DNA of 64,000 nt from Rugamonas sp. A1-17 (lineage in GTDB: Bacteria; Pseudomonadota; Gammaproteobacteria; Burkholderiales; Burkholderiaceae_D): the NCBI GenBank assembly GCA_025548565.1, contig JAJLPB010000004.1, positions 248,001-312,000 of the forward strand. Direction: 5' to 3'. Below, piece after piece: positions 26,234 through 34,625 of the stretch. A program made the position numbers and the translations under genes. Numbering within the stretch: the first letter of the stretch is position 1; every line of letters starts with the position of its first letter. The notes beneath the pieces are model-generated. The model made no database searches. It was given only the letters and a program-made list of their open reading frames with translations, and was not told where the DNA came from.

Positions 26234-26257
26234 GCAACGCAAGCGCCGGCTTTGTCT

Positions 26258-26263
26258 TATAAT
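26258..26263 (+). promoter_or_regulatory. Consensus -10 box directly before the DUF2946 gene
   Basis: A perfect TATAAT ends seven bases before the A of the ATG at 26270. With a normal -10 to start distance, transcription would begin at or next to the start codon and give a leaderless mRNA. No Shine-Dalgarno is visible, which agrees, but the -35 region is poor. Confidence 0.4.
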
Positions 26264-26269
26264 TCCGGC

Positions 26270-26632
26270 ATGGCCAAATTTCTGAAGCACCGGCGCGGTT
26301 ACAGCCTGATCGTCTGCATGGCGATCTTGCTGAACCTGTTCGCCCCGGCGATCGGCCACGCCATGGCCACGCTGGCGGGCGATCCGCTGGCGCTGGAAAT
26401 TTGCAGCACCACGCCGGCCAAGCCGGCGCCGGGCGATCCGGCCACGCACGCGATCAAGCATTGCGCGCTGTGCGCCACCCATGCCGACACCTATGCGCCA
26501 CCGCCGGCGCCGTCGTCCGCGCTGACCGCGCTGCGCGGCCACGACGCCTATCCGGCGCTGCACTACCAATCCCCCACACCGCTGTTCAACTGGTCCAGCG
26601 CGCAGCCGCGCGGACCGCCCGCCCTGTCCTGA
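26270..26632 (+). CDS. DUF2946 family small envelope protein
   Basis: A 120-residue protein with an N-terminal membrane or signal segment (LIVCMAILLNLFAPAIGHA). Two Cys-containing stretches follow, LEICSTT and HCALCATHAD, typical of DUF2946 proteins, which are often encoded next to copper genes. It opens a group followed by SCO and PCuAC proteins in the same direction. A role in copper handling is inferred from that context, and the Cys/His pair could bind copper. A TTG a few codons upstream is possible but has no support. Confidence 0.75.
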   Translation: MAKFLKHRRGYSLIVCMAILLNLFAPAIGHAMATLAGDPLALEICSTTPAKPAPGDPATHAIKHCALCATHADTYAPPPAPSSALTALRGHDAYPALHYQSPTPLFNWSSAQPRGPPALS

Positions 26633-26712
26633 TGTCCCGTTAAATCCGCATGCCACCGCGCCGCACCGGCGACGGCTGGCCCGCGCCCGTTCAACGCATC
26701 ACAGGATCAATC

Positions 26713-27330
26713 ATGCAACGCCGTACCCTACTCACCGCGCTGGCCGCGGCGGCCGCACTGCCGCTGGCCGCGCACGCCGCGCCGCCGGCCTACACCGGCA
26801 TCGACGTCACCGGCAGCAGCATCGGCCCGGACTTCCGCCTGTTCTACGGCGACGGCAAGCCCGCCTCGCTGCAGGACTTCAAAGGCAAATACGTGCTGCT
26901 GTTCTTCGGCTTCACGCAATGCCCGGACGTCTGCCCGACCGCCCTGTCGCGCGCCGTCGAAATCAAGAAACTGCTGGGCCCCGATGGCGGCAAGCTGCAA
27001 GTGCTGTTCATCACCGTCGATCCCGAGCGCGACACCGCCGCGCTGCTGGCCGAATACATGCGCGCCTTCGATCCGGGCTTCATCGGCCTGCGCGGCGACA
27101 CCGCGCAAACCGCCAGGGCCGCCAGGGACTTCAAGATCTTCTACCGCAAAGTCCCCAGCGGCAGCTCGTACACGATGGACCACACGGCCATCACCTACGT
27201 GTTCGACGCCACCGGCAAGATACGCCTGGCCTTCAAGCACGAGCAAACCGCCCAGCAATGCGCAGCCGATCTGCGCCAACTGATGCAACCTAAAAAAGAA
27301 ACCAGCTTCCTGAAAGGACTCTTCTCATGA
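26713..27330 (+). CDS. SCO1/SenC family copper protein
   Basis: A 205-residue periplasmic protein. ATG 26713 is preceded by CAGGA and followed by a twin-Arg-like, hydrophobic signal (QRRTLLTALAAAAALPLAAHA). The thioredoxin fold carries the copper-binding CPDVC (residues 70-74) and the partner His157 (DHTAITYVFD), so all three Cu ligands are present. SCO proteins deliver copper to the CuA centre of cytochrome c oxidase or act in thiol redox control. Its last four bases overlap the start of the PCuAC gene. Confidence 0.92.
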   Translation: MQRRTLLTALAAAAALPLAAHAAPPAYTGIDVTGSSIGPDFRLFYGDGKPASLQDFKGKYVLLFFGFTQCPDVCPTALSRAVEIKKLLGPDGGKLQVLFITVDPERDTAALLAEYMRAFDPGFIGLRGDTAQTARAARDFKIFYRKVPSGSSYTMDHTAITYVFDATGKIRLAFKHEQTAQQCAADLRQLMQPKKETSFLKGLFS

Positions 27331-27758
27331 AACGCATGCTCTACCTGATGCTCCTCGCCGCCCTGCCCGCGTTCGCGCAAGTGACCGTCAGCGAGGCCTG
27401 GGTGCGCGGCACCGTGGCCGCGCAAAAAGCCACCGGCGCCTTCATGACGCTGACCTCCACGCAAGACAGCCGCCTGGTCGGCGCCAGCTCACCGGCGGCC
27501 GGCGTGGTCGAGGTCCACGAAATGAAGATGGTCGGCGACGTCATGCGCATGCGCCAGATCGACGGCCTGGCGCTGCCCGCAGGCCAGCCGGTCCAGCTGT
27601 CGCCGGGCGGCTACCACCTGATGATGATGCAGCTCAAGCAGCCGCTGGCCAACGGCGAGAAGATCCCGCTGACGCTGGAGTTTGAAGACGCGCACAAAGT
27701 CCGCAGCAAGGTCGTGGTGGACGCCGTGGTCAAACCCTTGAACAGCGCGCAGCACTAA
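27327..27758 (+). CDS. PCu(A)C copper chaperone
   Basis: A 143-residue periplasmic protein with an 18-residue signal peptide (ending AFAQ). The family motif H-x-M ... M ... H-x-M is seen as EVHEMKMVGDVMRM and, later, GGYHLMMMQL, giving the His/Met copper site. It hands Cu(I) to SCO or directly to the CuA subunit. ATGA overlap with the SCO gene shows coupling, so SCO and PCuAC should be made together for oxidase assembly. Confidence 0.93.
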   Translation: MKRMLYLMLLAALPAFAQVTVSEAWVRGTVAAQKATGAFMTLTSTQDSRLVGASSPAAGVVEVHEMKMVGDVMRMRQIDGLALPAGQPVQLSPGGYHLMMMQLKQPLANGEKIPLTLEFEDAHKVRSKVVVDAVVKPLNSAQH

Positions 27759-27938
27759 GCAAGGCTGGCGGCTGGTGGCTTCTCGATTCGGCCGCGGCCG
27801 GGTCGGGTACGCATCAGGTCCTGGGCAGGCCCGCTGTTGGATTTCCCTACATGATCAACAGGCTTTCCTGATGGCGCCGGGCTGCGTTCGCTGGGATACT
27901 CGCGCTACGCGTATCCCGACGCCCATCCAAGGAACCGC

Positions 27939-28391
27939 ATGCGCACCTTCCATATCCTGCCGTCGATCTGCCTGGCGCTGCTGGCGCACACCCAAGCGGC
28001 AAGCGCGGCCTGTCAAACAACATCGGAACAGGACATCACCGCCCTGTTCGACCAATGGAACGCCGCGCTGAAAAGCGGACGGCCGGAGCGCGTCGCCACG
28101 AAGTACGCGCGGCGCTCTGTGTTGCTGGTGCCGGGATCGACGCAGGCGTTGCTGGCGCCCGCCGAAAAGCTGGCCTATTTCAAGCGCTTTCTGGAACGCC
28201 GGCCAACCGTCCACATCGACACCCGCGTCATCGCGATCGATTGCGACATGGCGATAGACGCCGGCACCTACACGTTCAGCTTCGCCGACGGCTCGCGCCT
28301 CAGCACCGGCTATAGTTTCACCTACCAGCGCTCAGGCGGCCGCTGGCGGATTGTCAGCCATCGCGCTTCCGAACTGACCGTCAAGGGCTGA
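27939..28391 (+). CDS. Exported NTF2/SnoaL-like protein (SgcJ/EcaC type)
   Basis: A 150-residue protein with a signal peptide (residues 1-23, ending ASAA). The mature part has the NTF2-like cone fold pattern DITALFDQWNAALKSGRPE...YTFSFADG...GGRWRIVSHRAS. Family members bind small hydrophobic ligands or act as isomerases; none of the usual catalytic Asp/His pairs is obvious here, so function is open. A Shine-Dalgarno-like AAGGA lies nine bases upstream. Its last 60 bases overlap the antisense kinase gene. A short hairpin (GGGATAC / GTATCCC, 27893-27917) lies just before it. Confidence 0.7.
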   Translation: MRTFHILPSICLALLAHTQAASAACQTTSEQDITALFDQWNAALKSGRPERVATKYARRSVLLVPGSTQALLAPAEKLAYFKRFLERRPTVHIDTRVIAIDCDMAIDAGTYTFSFADGSRLSTGYSFTYQRSGGRWRIVSHRASELTVKG

Positions 28392-29570
28392 CGTGGCGCC
28401 TGGATCATGCGGCGTCCGCGGCAAAACCACGCCGATACAGGTGTGGCCGCCCGGACGGCTAACGATCTCAATCTGGCCATCCAGGCTGAGCACACGTTCA
28501 CGGATGCCGCGCAAACCGAACGATTGCGGCCCCACCGCGACCGGATCGAATCCGCAACCATTGTCCTCCACCAGCAAGGTGCACTCGCGCTCAGAACAAC
28601 GCAGCGCGACCGTGGTTTCGCTGGCGTCCGCATGACGCGCGATATTGGTCAACGACTCCTGCACGATGCGAAACATGGCGGTCGCATGCGGTTCCTCCAG
28701 CCCGCCCATTTCCAGATCCAGCGTCAGGCTGCAATCGAGCCCGCTGTGCTTGCGGAATTCGTCGACCAGCCATTCCAGCGCCGAGCCTATGCCCAGGTCC
28801 AGCATGGTCGGCCGCAGGGTGGTGGCGACATTGCGCACCACGGCGATGCTGCGGTCGGCCAGTTCGGTCACCTTGCGCACCTCCTCGTTCAGGCCCGGAA
28901 CATCGGCGCCGAACCGCACCCGCAGCAACGCGATCCGCATCCGCAAGGCCGTCAGCGATTGCCCCAGCTCGTCGTGAAGCTCGCGGGCAATCCGCCTGCG
29001 TTCATCCTCACGGGTGGTTTCCCGGTGCGCCGCCAACTCGCGCACTTCGGCGGTGCGCGCCGCCACCTGCAACTCCAGACTGTCGCGGTATTGCTGCAGC
29101 ACTCGCTCGGCCTCGCGGCGCTCCCGGTTCTCGCGCAACAGCAGCGCGTTCTGCTCCACCAGCTGGGTCCGCATTGTCGCCAGCCGCAGGTGGGTCGACA
29201 CCCGCGCCAGCACCTCCTCCAGCTGCAGCGGCTTGGTGACATAGTCCACCGCGCCGGCGGCAAAGCCGGCCACCTTGTCCGCCACGTCCGTCAGCGCGGT
29301 CATGAAGATCACCGGCACGGCGGCCGTGGCTCCCCCTGCCGACTTCAGGCGGCGGCACACCTCAAAGCCGTCGATGCCAGGCAGGCGCACATCCAGCAGT
29401 ATCAGGTCCGGCGGCGCGAACGCCACCCGCCGCAAGGCCTCGTCGCCGCACTGCGCCACGGACAGGCGCAAGCCCTGCTGTTCCAGCAGGTCCACCGCCA
29501 GCGTCAAGTTGGCGGGGGTATCGTCGACGATCAGGATAGAACGGTCGCGCAAATCAGACGGCAAGCTCAT
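28332..29570 (-). CDS. Receiver-first histidine kinase (REC, coiled coil, HisKA_3, HATPase)
   Basis: A 412-residue soluble kinase. I chose ATG 29570, which has CGGAG seven bases upstream. The receiver (about 10-125) has VDD, Asp60 (LLDVRLPG) and Lys113 (TKPL). A coiled coil (about 130-185) leads to a NarX/DesK-type dimerisation domain with phosphoacceptor His199 (ARELHDELGQ) and an ATPase domain with EDNGCGFDP and GLRGIRERV. Such proteins usually pass phosphate to a LuxR-type regulator, and none is adjacent. It is divergent (149 bases) from a membrane hybrid kinase that starts at 29720, so the two may form one relay in which this receiver is the target. Confidence 0.9.
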   Translation of the reverse strand: MSLPSDLRDRSILIVDDTPANLTLAVDLLEQQGLRLSVAQCGDEALRRVAFAPPDLILLDVRLPGIDGFEVCRRLKSAGGATAAVPVIFMTALTDVADKVAGFAAGAVDYVTKPLQLEEVLARVSTHLRLATMRTQLVEQNALLLRENRERREAERVLQQYRDSLELQVAARTAEVRELAAHRETTREDERRRIARELHDELGQSLTALRMRIALLRVRFGADVPGLNEEVRKVTELADRSIAVVRNVATTLRPTMLDLGIGSALEWLVDEFRKHSGLDCSLTLDLEMGGLEEPHATAMFRIVQESLTNIARHADASETTVALRCSERECTLLVEDNGCGFDPVAVGPQSFGLRGIRERVLSLDGQIEIVSRPGGHTCIGVVLPRTPHDPGATSALDGQFGSAMADNPPAAA

Positions 29571-29719
29571 AGTTACTCCGGCGGCACACGAGATGAGTTC
29601 ATGAATATTTATTGTTATGCTACCAGACCGGGGAGCCGCCGAACGCGTGGCCACCTGAGGGTTGGGTATATACTCGCGTATCTCCTTCCTTGCTGGTCTC
29701 AAAACACACCGGTCTGCAC

Positions 29720-32008
29720 ATGAACCAGAGGCTCTCGCGGTCGACAACGATAAGTTATTATTTAGTCATCCTGCTGTTGCTGCTGACTCCGATACTTTTG
29801 GTCTGGCAGCATTTCGGCATGATCCGGATCCTCGAGATCTCCCCCCGCCAGCCGCACGGCGCCCGGATCACAGATGACAGCAAGATAAACAACGGTAACT
29901 CGGCGTCTTCGCTGACGCGCACCAGCGACGCGTTCACCATGCGTTGTCAGTTGGGAACCGCTGTGACTTATCCATTTTGCAAAATGCAATTTCTGATGGG
30001 CGACCCGGTCCAGGGGATGGACTTTTCCCGGTTCGATACGATTACGTTCAACATGCGCTATTCGGGTCCCCATCCGCAATCACTCAAGCTTCATCTGATG
30101 AATTTCGAGCCCGGCTTGTCCATTGCCGGCAACTGGAACTCGCAGCGCTTCAACGAAGCTGAAATTGTCGTCCCCGCCCAGCCGATCTTCACGATACCGC
30201 TCAACGTCCTGCGCACCGCGGAGTGGTGGCGCAGCACGAACAAGGTGCCGTTATCCCAAAGCTATACCCGGCTTGACCATGTGACAGCGGTGGAACTGTC
30301 GACGGGAGCGATCGCCGCCGGACAGCTGGTCACCGTCGAACTGCGGTCCATCGAATTCCGCGGCAAATGGATATCAAAGACCAATCTGCTCATGTGTCTG
30401 GTCTCCGCGTGGATCGGATGCGGACTGCTCGCCATGTTGCTGGGCCTGCTCCACTTCCGATCCAGCCTCTCCGCCAGCAATTCACGCCTGGAAGATCTGA
30501 CCGCCATCGATCGCGCACGTAAAGCCACCGAGGCGGCGCGCGAAGCGGCGCTGGCCGAGGCGATCCAGCTGGCGCGCCAGCGCAGCAATTTCATCGCCCA
30601 GATGAGCCACGAATTGCGCACCCCGCTCAATGCCATCATGGGGTATGCCCAGTTGCTGCGGCGTGACAGCCGCGAGCTGACCGAACGACAGGCCACCGGC
30701 CTGGCCACCATTCATGACAGCGGCCAGCACTTGCTGACACTCATCAACGACATCCTGGACATGGCGCGGGTCGAAGCGGGAAAAATGGTGCTGTATCCGA
30801 CGCCCGTCCATCTCGGCGTTTTCCTGCAGATGGTGGTCGACCTCATGCGCGTCAAGGCCGAGGAAAAAGGGCTGGGGTTCAGCTATGAGCTGGGCGCCGA
30901 TCTGCCGGCCGCGGTCTCGATAGACGAGACCCGCTTGCGGCAGGTGCTGCTCAACCTGCTGGGCAACGCGGTGAAATTCACCGACCGTGGTGCGATTTCC
31001 CTGCGCGTGCTGCCCGCGCCGTCCGCCGACCATGCCGCCGTCCAGCCCGGCCAGGCCGTCACACGCTTGCGCTTCGAGGTGGCCGACAGCGGCATCGGCA
31101 TGAGCGCTCAACAGCGCGAGCGTATTTTCCAGCCCTTCGAGCAGATGGCCAACATCAAGCAGCGCGAAGGCGGCGCAGGCCTGGGGCTGGCGATTAGCGA
31201 GCAACTGGTGCGCCTCATGGGCGGCACGATCTCGGTCATTAGCGAACCGGACAAGGGCAGCACATTCTGGTTTGAGCTTGCGGTGCCGATCGCCATCGAC
31301 AGCCCCGCCGCCGTGCCGACGCCGCATGCCATCGCGAGCTATCTCGGCGAGCGTAAGCGATTGCTAATCGTCGACGACGTAGCGCAAAATCGCGCGATGC
31401 TGGTGGATTTGCTGCAAACGGTGGGATTCATCGTGGCTGCGGCCGAGAACGGATTCGAGTGCCTGGCCTTGCTGGAAAGCTTCAGGCCGGATTTAATCTT
31501 GATGGATGTCATGATGCCTCTGCTTGATGGCAACGAGACGACGCGGCGCATACGCCAGATGCCGGCATGGCGGCACATTCCGATTATCGCCGTGACCGCC
31601 AGCGCCAGCCAGGAAGACGAAGCGAAATGCCATGAAGCCGGCGCCAACGCTTTTCTCGTCAAGCCGACCGACCACGATGTCCTGCTTCGCACGATCGGCG
31701 CACAACTGTCTCTGGAGTGGATGTCAGCCCCCCCGGAGCCGGCGCCTGTCGAGCCGGGCGACGAAGAAGGCGCTGGCCTGGTCATCCCGCCGGCCGAGGA
31801 GATCGAGGTGCTGTGGCAATTGGCACAGCTTGGCAACATGCGTAAGATCCGCGAGCGGGCCGACTACCTGCAGGCGCTCGATCCCGCCTACGAAGCTTTC
31901 GCGAACCGCCTGCACGCGCTGGCGCGGGGCTACCAATCGTTGGCCTTGACGGCGCTGGTCGCGCGCTACCGGACCGACAAAGCCTTGGATCAGGTCGGCA
32001 CTACATGA
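29720..32008 (+). CDS. Membrane hybrid histidine kinase with beta-rich periplasmic sensor (HisKA, HATPase, REC, C-terminal helical domain)
   Basis: A 762-residue kinase from ATG 29720; the 36 extra in-frame codons upstream look non-coding. Transmembrane helices at about 9-29 and 220-242 enclose a sensor of about 190 residues. This is beta-rich and galactose-binding-like (FDTITFNMRYSG, LKLHLMNFEPG), reminiscent of CIA30/carbohydrate-binding folds. Phosphoacceptor is His297 (SHELRTPLN), the ATPase has GLGLAISEQL, and receiver Asp596 is in LMDVMMP. A C-terminal helical domain (EIEVLWQLAQLGNMRKIRER...) common in such kinases closes it. GC content in the sensor is lower than in neighbours. The sensed ligand is unknown. 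Confidence 0.9.
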   Translation: MNQRLSRSTTISYYLVILLLLLTPILLVWQHFGMIRILEISPRQPHGARITDDSKINNGNSASSLTRTSDAFTMRCQLGTAVTYPFCKMQFLMGDPVQGMDFSRFDTITFNMRYSGPHPQSLKLHLMNFEPGLSIAGNWNSQRFNEAEIVVPAQPIFTIPLNVLRTAEWWRSTNKVPLSQSYTRLDHVTAVELSTGAIAAGQLVTVELRSIEFRGKWISKTNLLMCLVSAWIGCGLLAMLLGLLHFRSSLSASNSRLEDLTAIDRARKATEAAREAALAEAIQLARQRSNFIAQMSHELRTPLNAIMGYAQLLRRDSRELTERQATGLATIHDSGQHLLTLINDILDMARVEAGKMVLYPTPVHLGVFLQMVVDLMRVKAEEKGLGFSYELGADLPAAVSIDETRLRQVLLNLLGNAVKFTDRGAISLRVLPAPSADHAAVQPGQAVTRLRFEVADSGIGMSAQQRERIFQPFEQMANIKQREGGAGLGLAISEQLVRLMGGTISVISEPDKGSTFWFELAVPIAIDSPAAVPTPHAIASYLGERKRLLIVDDVAQNRAMLVDLLQTVGFIVAAAENGFECLALLESFRPDLILMDVMMPLLDGNETTRRIRQMPAWRHIPIIAVTASASQEDEAKCHEAGANAFLVKPTDHDVLLRTIGAQLSLEWMSAPPEPAPVEPGDEEGAGLVIPPAEEIEVLWQLAQLGNMRKIRERADYLQALDPAYEAFANRLHALARGYQSLALTALVARYRTDKALDQVGTT

Positions 32009-32531
32009 GGAAGTGGCTGAACTGAAAAGCTCCCAACCAAACCGCACCACTGACAAAGCCATACATCAACGCCGACGTCGCGCCCATTTTCAGGTCGATA
32101 TGAGAGGGTATGCAGGAGAACAATGCCACCGCCGCGACATATCCGGACACCAACCAGCCCATGTAGTTGCCGTTCTGAAAAGCCGGCTGCGTCCAGTGGT
32201 TGAAGATCAACCAGCTCACCCAAGCCAACAGCAGCGGGGCGAAGGCCACCGGCGCGGAATTCCAGATATTCAGATTTCTGAACCCCACGGAACCGAGTAC
32301 CCAACAGTTTTTCTGCCGTCTTGGGATCACAGAAAACGACGTGGGCTGCGCAAAAACCATCCAACCTACTGCCGCGTGCAATGCCTCATGGCTGATCGTC
32401 CCGATCAACGTCAGGATCGCGATACCCCAACCCGAATACCGCACCCAGCGCAACAAGGATAGCCAGACAACGATCAGCAGGATGGAGGGGATGGCGTTAA
32501 CCGTCAGGCCGAGGTGATTTAGGGAAAACAT
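32001..32531 (-). CDS. Membrane protein with HExxH motif, possible zinc metalloprotease
   Basis: A 176-residue protein with about five hydrophobic helices. TISHEALHAAVG contains H48-E-x2-H52, the zinc-protease motif, inside or next to a membrane helix, as in site-2 proteases and small M50-like families. A second ligand motif (N/D-P-x-G) is not evident, so catalysis is unproven. Its stop overlaps the last eight bases of the convergent hybrid kinase. Codon use is less GC3-rich than in neighbouring genes, which hints at acquisition. No recognised partner. Confidence 0.65.
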   Translation of the reverse strand: MFSLNHLGLTVNAIPSILLIVVWLSLLRWVRYSGWGIAILTLIGTISHEALHAAVGWMVFAQPTSFSVIPRRQKNCWVLGSVGFRNLNIWNSAPVAFAPLLLAWVSWLIFNHWTQPAFQNGNYMGWLVSGYVAAVALFSCIPSHIDLKMGATSALMYGFVSGAVWLGAFQFSHFLM

Positions 32532-32645
32532 TCCCGCCTTTCGTCAGCGACTTGCGCTGACCAGATCGCGTACTACATACAAACAGGCTGCTCATGGCTG
32601 CATCGTCGCACGGAGGCGGAAGTACGTCAATTGCACACAATATAG

Positions 32646-32675
32646 TTGTACGACGTCTGACATCTAAGTTATGAT
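32646..32675 (+). promoter_or_regulatory. Probable promoter of the MFS transporter gene
   Basis: TTGTAC (32646-32651), an 18-base spacer and TATGAT (32670-32675) give a start near 32682, 25 bases before the ATG. The overlapping GTTGTACGAC stretch resembles GntR-family half-sites, which would suit a sugar-acid transporter, but the palindrome is imperfect. Confidence 0.5.
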
Positions 32676-32706
32676 CGCTGCAAAACCACCATAGCAAGGA
32701 GACCGC

Positions 32707-34098
32707 ATGACACCTCTTCCGACCAAGGCCAGCCGGGTACGCTGGCTGATACTCGCCATCCTGTTCGCCGTCACGACCATCAACTACGCCGACCGCGCCA
32801 CCATCGCCATCGCCGGGCCGGAGCTCAAGAAGCTGCTGGGCCTGTCGCCGGTGCAGATGGGCTTTGTGTTCTCGGCCTTCGCCTGGTCCTATGTGCTGGC
32901 GCAGCTGCCGGGCGGCTGGCTGCTGGACCGCTTCGGTTCCAAGCGCACGTATTTCTTCAGCATCTTCCTGTGGTCCAGCTTCACCATGCTGATGGGCACC
33001 GTCGGTTTCCTGACCGGCGCCGCCGCCGTCTCGACGCTGTTCTGCCTGCGGCTGCTGATCGGCGCGGCCGAGGCGCCCTCCTTCCCCGGCAACAGCCGGC
33101 TGTCCTCGGCCTGGTTCCCGACGGCCGAACGCGGCACGGCGGCGGCCATCTTCAACTCGGCCCAGTATTTCGCCACGGTGCTGTTCGCGCCGCTGATGGG
33201 CTGGCTGGTCCACAGCTTCGGCTGGCAAAGCGTGTTCTACGTGATGGGCGGACTGGGCATCGTCATGTCCTTCATCTGGCGCAAGACGGTTTACGGGCCC
33301 AAGGACCATCCGGCCATCAACGCGGCCGAGCTGGCCTACATCGAGGCGGGCGGCGCGCTGGTGGACCTGGAGAGCAAGGACAAGGCCGTCGCCACCACCA
33401 GGCTCGACACCTGGTCCTGCATCCGCCAGCTGCTGGGCAACCGCATGCTGCTGGGCGTGTACATCGGGCAGTATTGCATCAACACGCTGACCTACTTCTT
33501 CCTGACCTGGTTCCCGGTCTATCTGGTGAGCGAGCGCCACATGACGATCTTGAAGGCCGGCTTCGTGGCGGCGCTGCCGGCGGTGGCGGGCTTCCTCGGC
33601 GGCGTGCTGGGCGGCGTGATCTCGGACCGGCTGATCAAGTCGGGCAAGTCGCTGTCGATGGCGCGCAAGACACCCATCGTCGGCGGCATGCTGCTGGCGA
33701 TGTCGATGATCGTCTGTAACTACGTCGACGCCGACTGGCTGGTGGTGCTGGTGATGTCGCTGGCCTTCTTCGGCAAGGGCATCGGCGCGCTGGGCTGGGC
33801 GGTGGTGGCAGACACCTCGCCCAAGGAAGCGGGCGGCATGAGCGGCGCCTTGTTCAACACCTTCGGCAACACGGCCGGCATCACCACGCCGATCGTGATC
33901 GGCTACATCCTGCAGGAGACCGGATCGTTTGCCGGCGCGCTGGTGTTCGTCGGCGCCAACGCCGCCGTCACCGTGCTGTGCTACGTGCTGATGGTGGGCG
34001 AGATCAAGCGCTTCGAGTTCAAGACGCCGGTGCTGAAGCACATCGGCGGCGCGGCGCAGGATGCGGGTGCTCCACTGCCCTCGACGAACATCAACTGA
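32707..34098 (+). CDS. gudP: MFS transporter, anion:cation symporter family (glucarate type)
   Basis: A 463-residue, 12-helix major facilitator. The N-terminal signature NYADRATIAIAGPELKK, the segment AEAPSFPGNSR and AAWFPTAERGTA-like SAWFPTAERGTAAAIFNSAQ are those of GudP/GarP D-glucarate and galactarate symporters. GGWLLDRFGSKRTYF is the MFS motif A region. AGGAGACC lies just before the ATG. No glucarate dehydratase gene is adjacent, so the exact sugar acid is uncertain; other hexarates or related carboxylates are possible. Confidence 0.85.
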   Translation: MTPLPTKASRVRWLILAILFAVTTINYADRATIAIAGPELKKLLGLSPVQMGFVFSAFAWSYVLAQLPGGWLLDRFGSKRTYFFSIFLWSSFTMLMGTVGFLTGAAAVSTLFCLRLLIGAAEAPSFPGNSRLSSAWFPTAERGTAAAIFNSAQYFATVLFAPLMGWLVHSFGWQSVFYVMGGLGIVMSFIWRKTVYGPKDHPAINAAELAYIEAGGALVDLESKDKAVATTRLDTWSCIRQLLGNRMLLGVYIGQYCINTLTYFFLTWFPVYLVSERHMTILKAGFVAALPAVAGFLGGVLGGVISDRLIKSGKSLSMARKTPIVGGMLLAMSMIVCNYVDADWLVVLVMSLAFFGKGIGALGWAVVADTSPKEAGGMSGALFNTFGNTAGITTPIVIGYILQETGSFAGALVFVGANAAVTVLCYVLMVGEIKRFEFKTPVLKHIGGAAQDAGAPLPSTNIN

Positions 34099-34122
34099 TG
34101 CAGCGCTGGCTTGGCGGCGGCT

Positions 34123-34267
34123 TTAGTCGGTAATTGCGCGCAGCCGAGCCAGCGCATCTTCAACAACAAACTCCGGTACCGTCTCCACTCGCTTTGCCTT
34201 CCGTGCCTCCAGGTCCAGCATGCAAATCTAGTTAACCAATGCAACACCCGAATTTACTGCGGCTCAC
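34123..34267 (-). pseudogene. Decayed mazF/pemK toxin remnant after mazE
   Basis: A GTG at 34267 overlaps the antitoxin stop (TGGTGA), the standard mazEF arrangement, and encodes VSRSKF, like the usual MazF start, before a stop ten codons on. In another frame, from 34221 to the TAA at 34123, 32 codons read MLDLEARKAKRVETVPEFVV then EDALARLRAITD. That closely resembles the C-terminus of MazF-family mRNA interferases (..D-x-RARKAK-V-E-x-VP..). The roughly 70 central residues are missing and the two ends are out of frame, so the toxin is inactive. The match is by eye. Confidence 0.65.
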
Positions 34268-34515
34268 CATGCTTCACGTCCCACTGGCTTGACGTGGGAC
34301 CACGCCGCCATATCGGCAGGCTCCGGTGCGGAAGGGTCGCACTGGGCCACCAAATCAGCCAGCGAAAACGACGGGCACGCAGCTTTCAACAGCACTCCTT
34401 CAGCTTGCACATTCACACTGAGCTTGTCGCCCAAAGTCACCTTGAGTATGCCTAGTAATTCGGTAGGCAAACGCACCGCTGCGCTATTGCCCCATTTTTG
34501 AATTAATAATTCCAT
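34264..34515 (-). CDS. mazE: MazE/AbrB-fold antitoxin, now without its toxin
   Basis: An 83-residue antitoxin. ATG 34515 has GGGAGG six bases upstream, which decides the start over an ATG four codons earlier. The N-terminus MELLIQKWGNSAAVRLPTELL is the swapped-hairpin AbrB/MazE DNA-binding domain, and the acidic Trp-rich tail (ADMAAWSHVKPVGREAW) is the toxin-binding part. Only a decayed mazF lies after it. The reading frame, ribosome site, promoter and a 16-base palindromic operator are intact, so it may be kept as a repressor or as an anti-toxin against other MazF proteins. Confidence 0.9.
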   Translation of the reverse strand: MELLIQKWGNSAAVRLPTELLGILKVTLGDKLSVNVQAEGVLLKAACPSFSLADLVAQCDPSAPEPADMAAWSHVKPVGREAW

Positions 34516-34524
34516 GGAACCTCC

Positions 34525-34540
34525 CAATGTCGATACATTG
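34525..34540. promoter_or_regulatory. Palindromic operator of the mazE gene
   Basis: CAATGT and ACATTG are exact inverted repeats around CGAT and sit between the -10 region and the ribosome-binding site. MazE-type antitoxins repress their own promoter through palindromes placed like this. Confidence 0.55.
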
Positions 34541-34567
34541 TAGATTCATGTAAAAAAAAGCTGTCAA
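34537..34567 (-). promoter_or_regulatory. Promoter of the mazE gene
   Basis: On the minus strand TTGACA (34567-34562) is followed after 19 bases by TACAAT (34542-34537). Spacing is long but both hexamers are good, and the -10 overlaps the palindromic operator. The spacer holds an eight-T tract. Confidence 0.5.
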
Positions 34568-34625
34568 GAACGACCAGTAGGCGAATACCTGGAATACGGC
34601 GACGCTTTATCGCATTTTGACATCG

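Noticed and set aside
27893..27917. GGGATAC/GTATCCC hairpin before the NTF2-like gene as a terminator
   Set aside because: No T-run follows on either strand. It remains an unexplained short inverted repeat.
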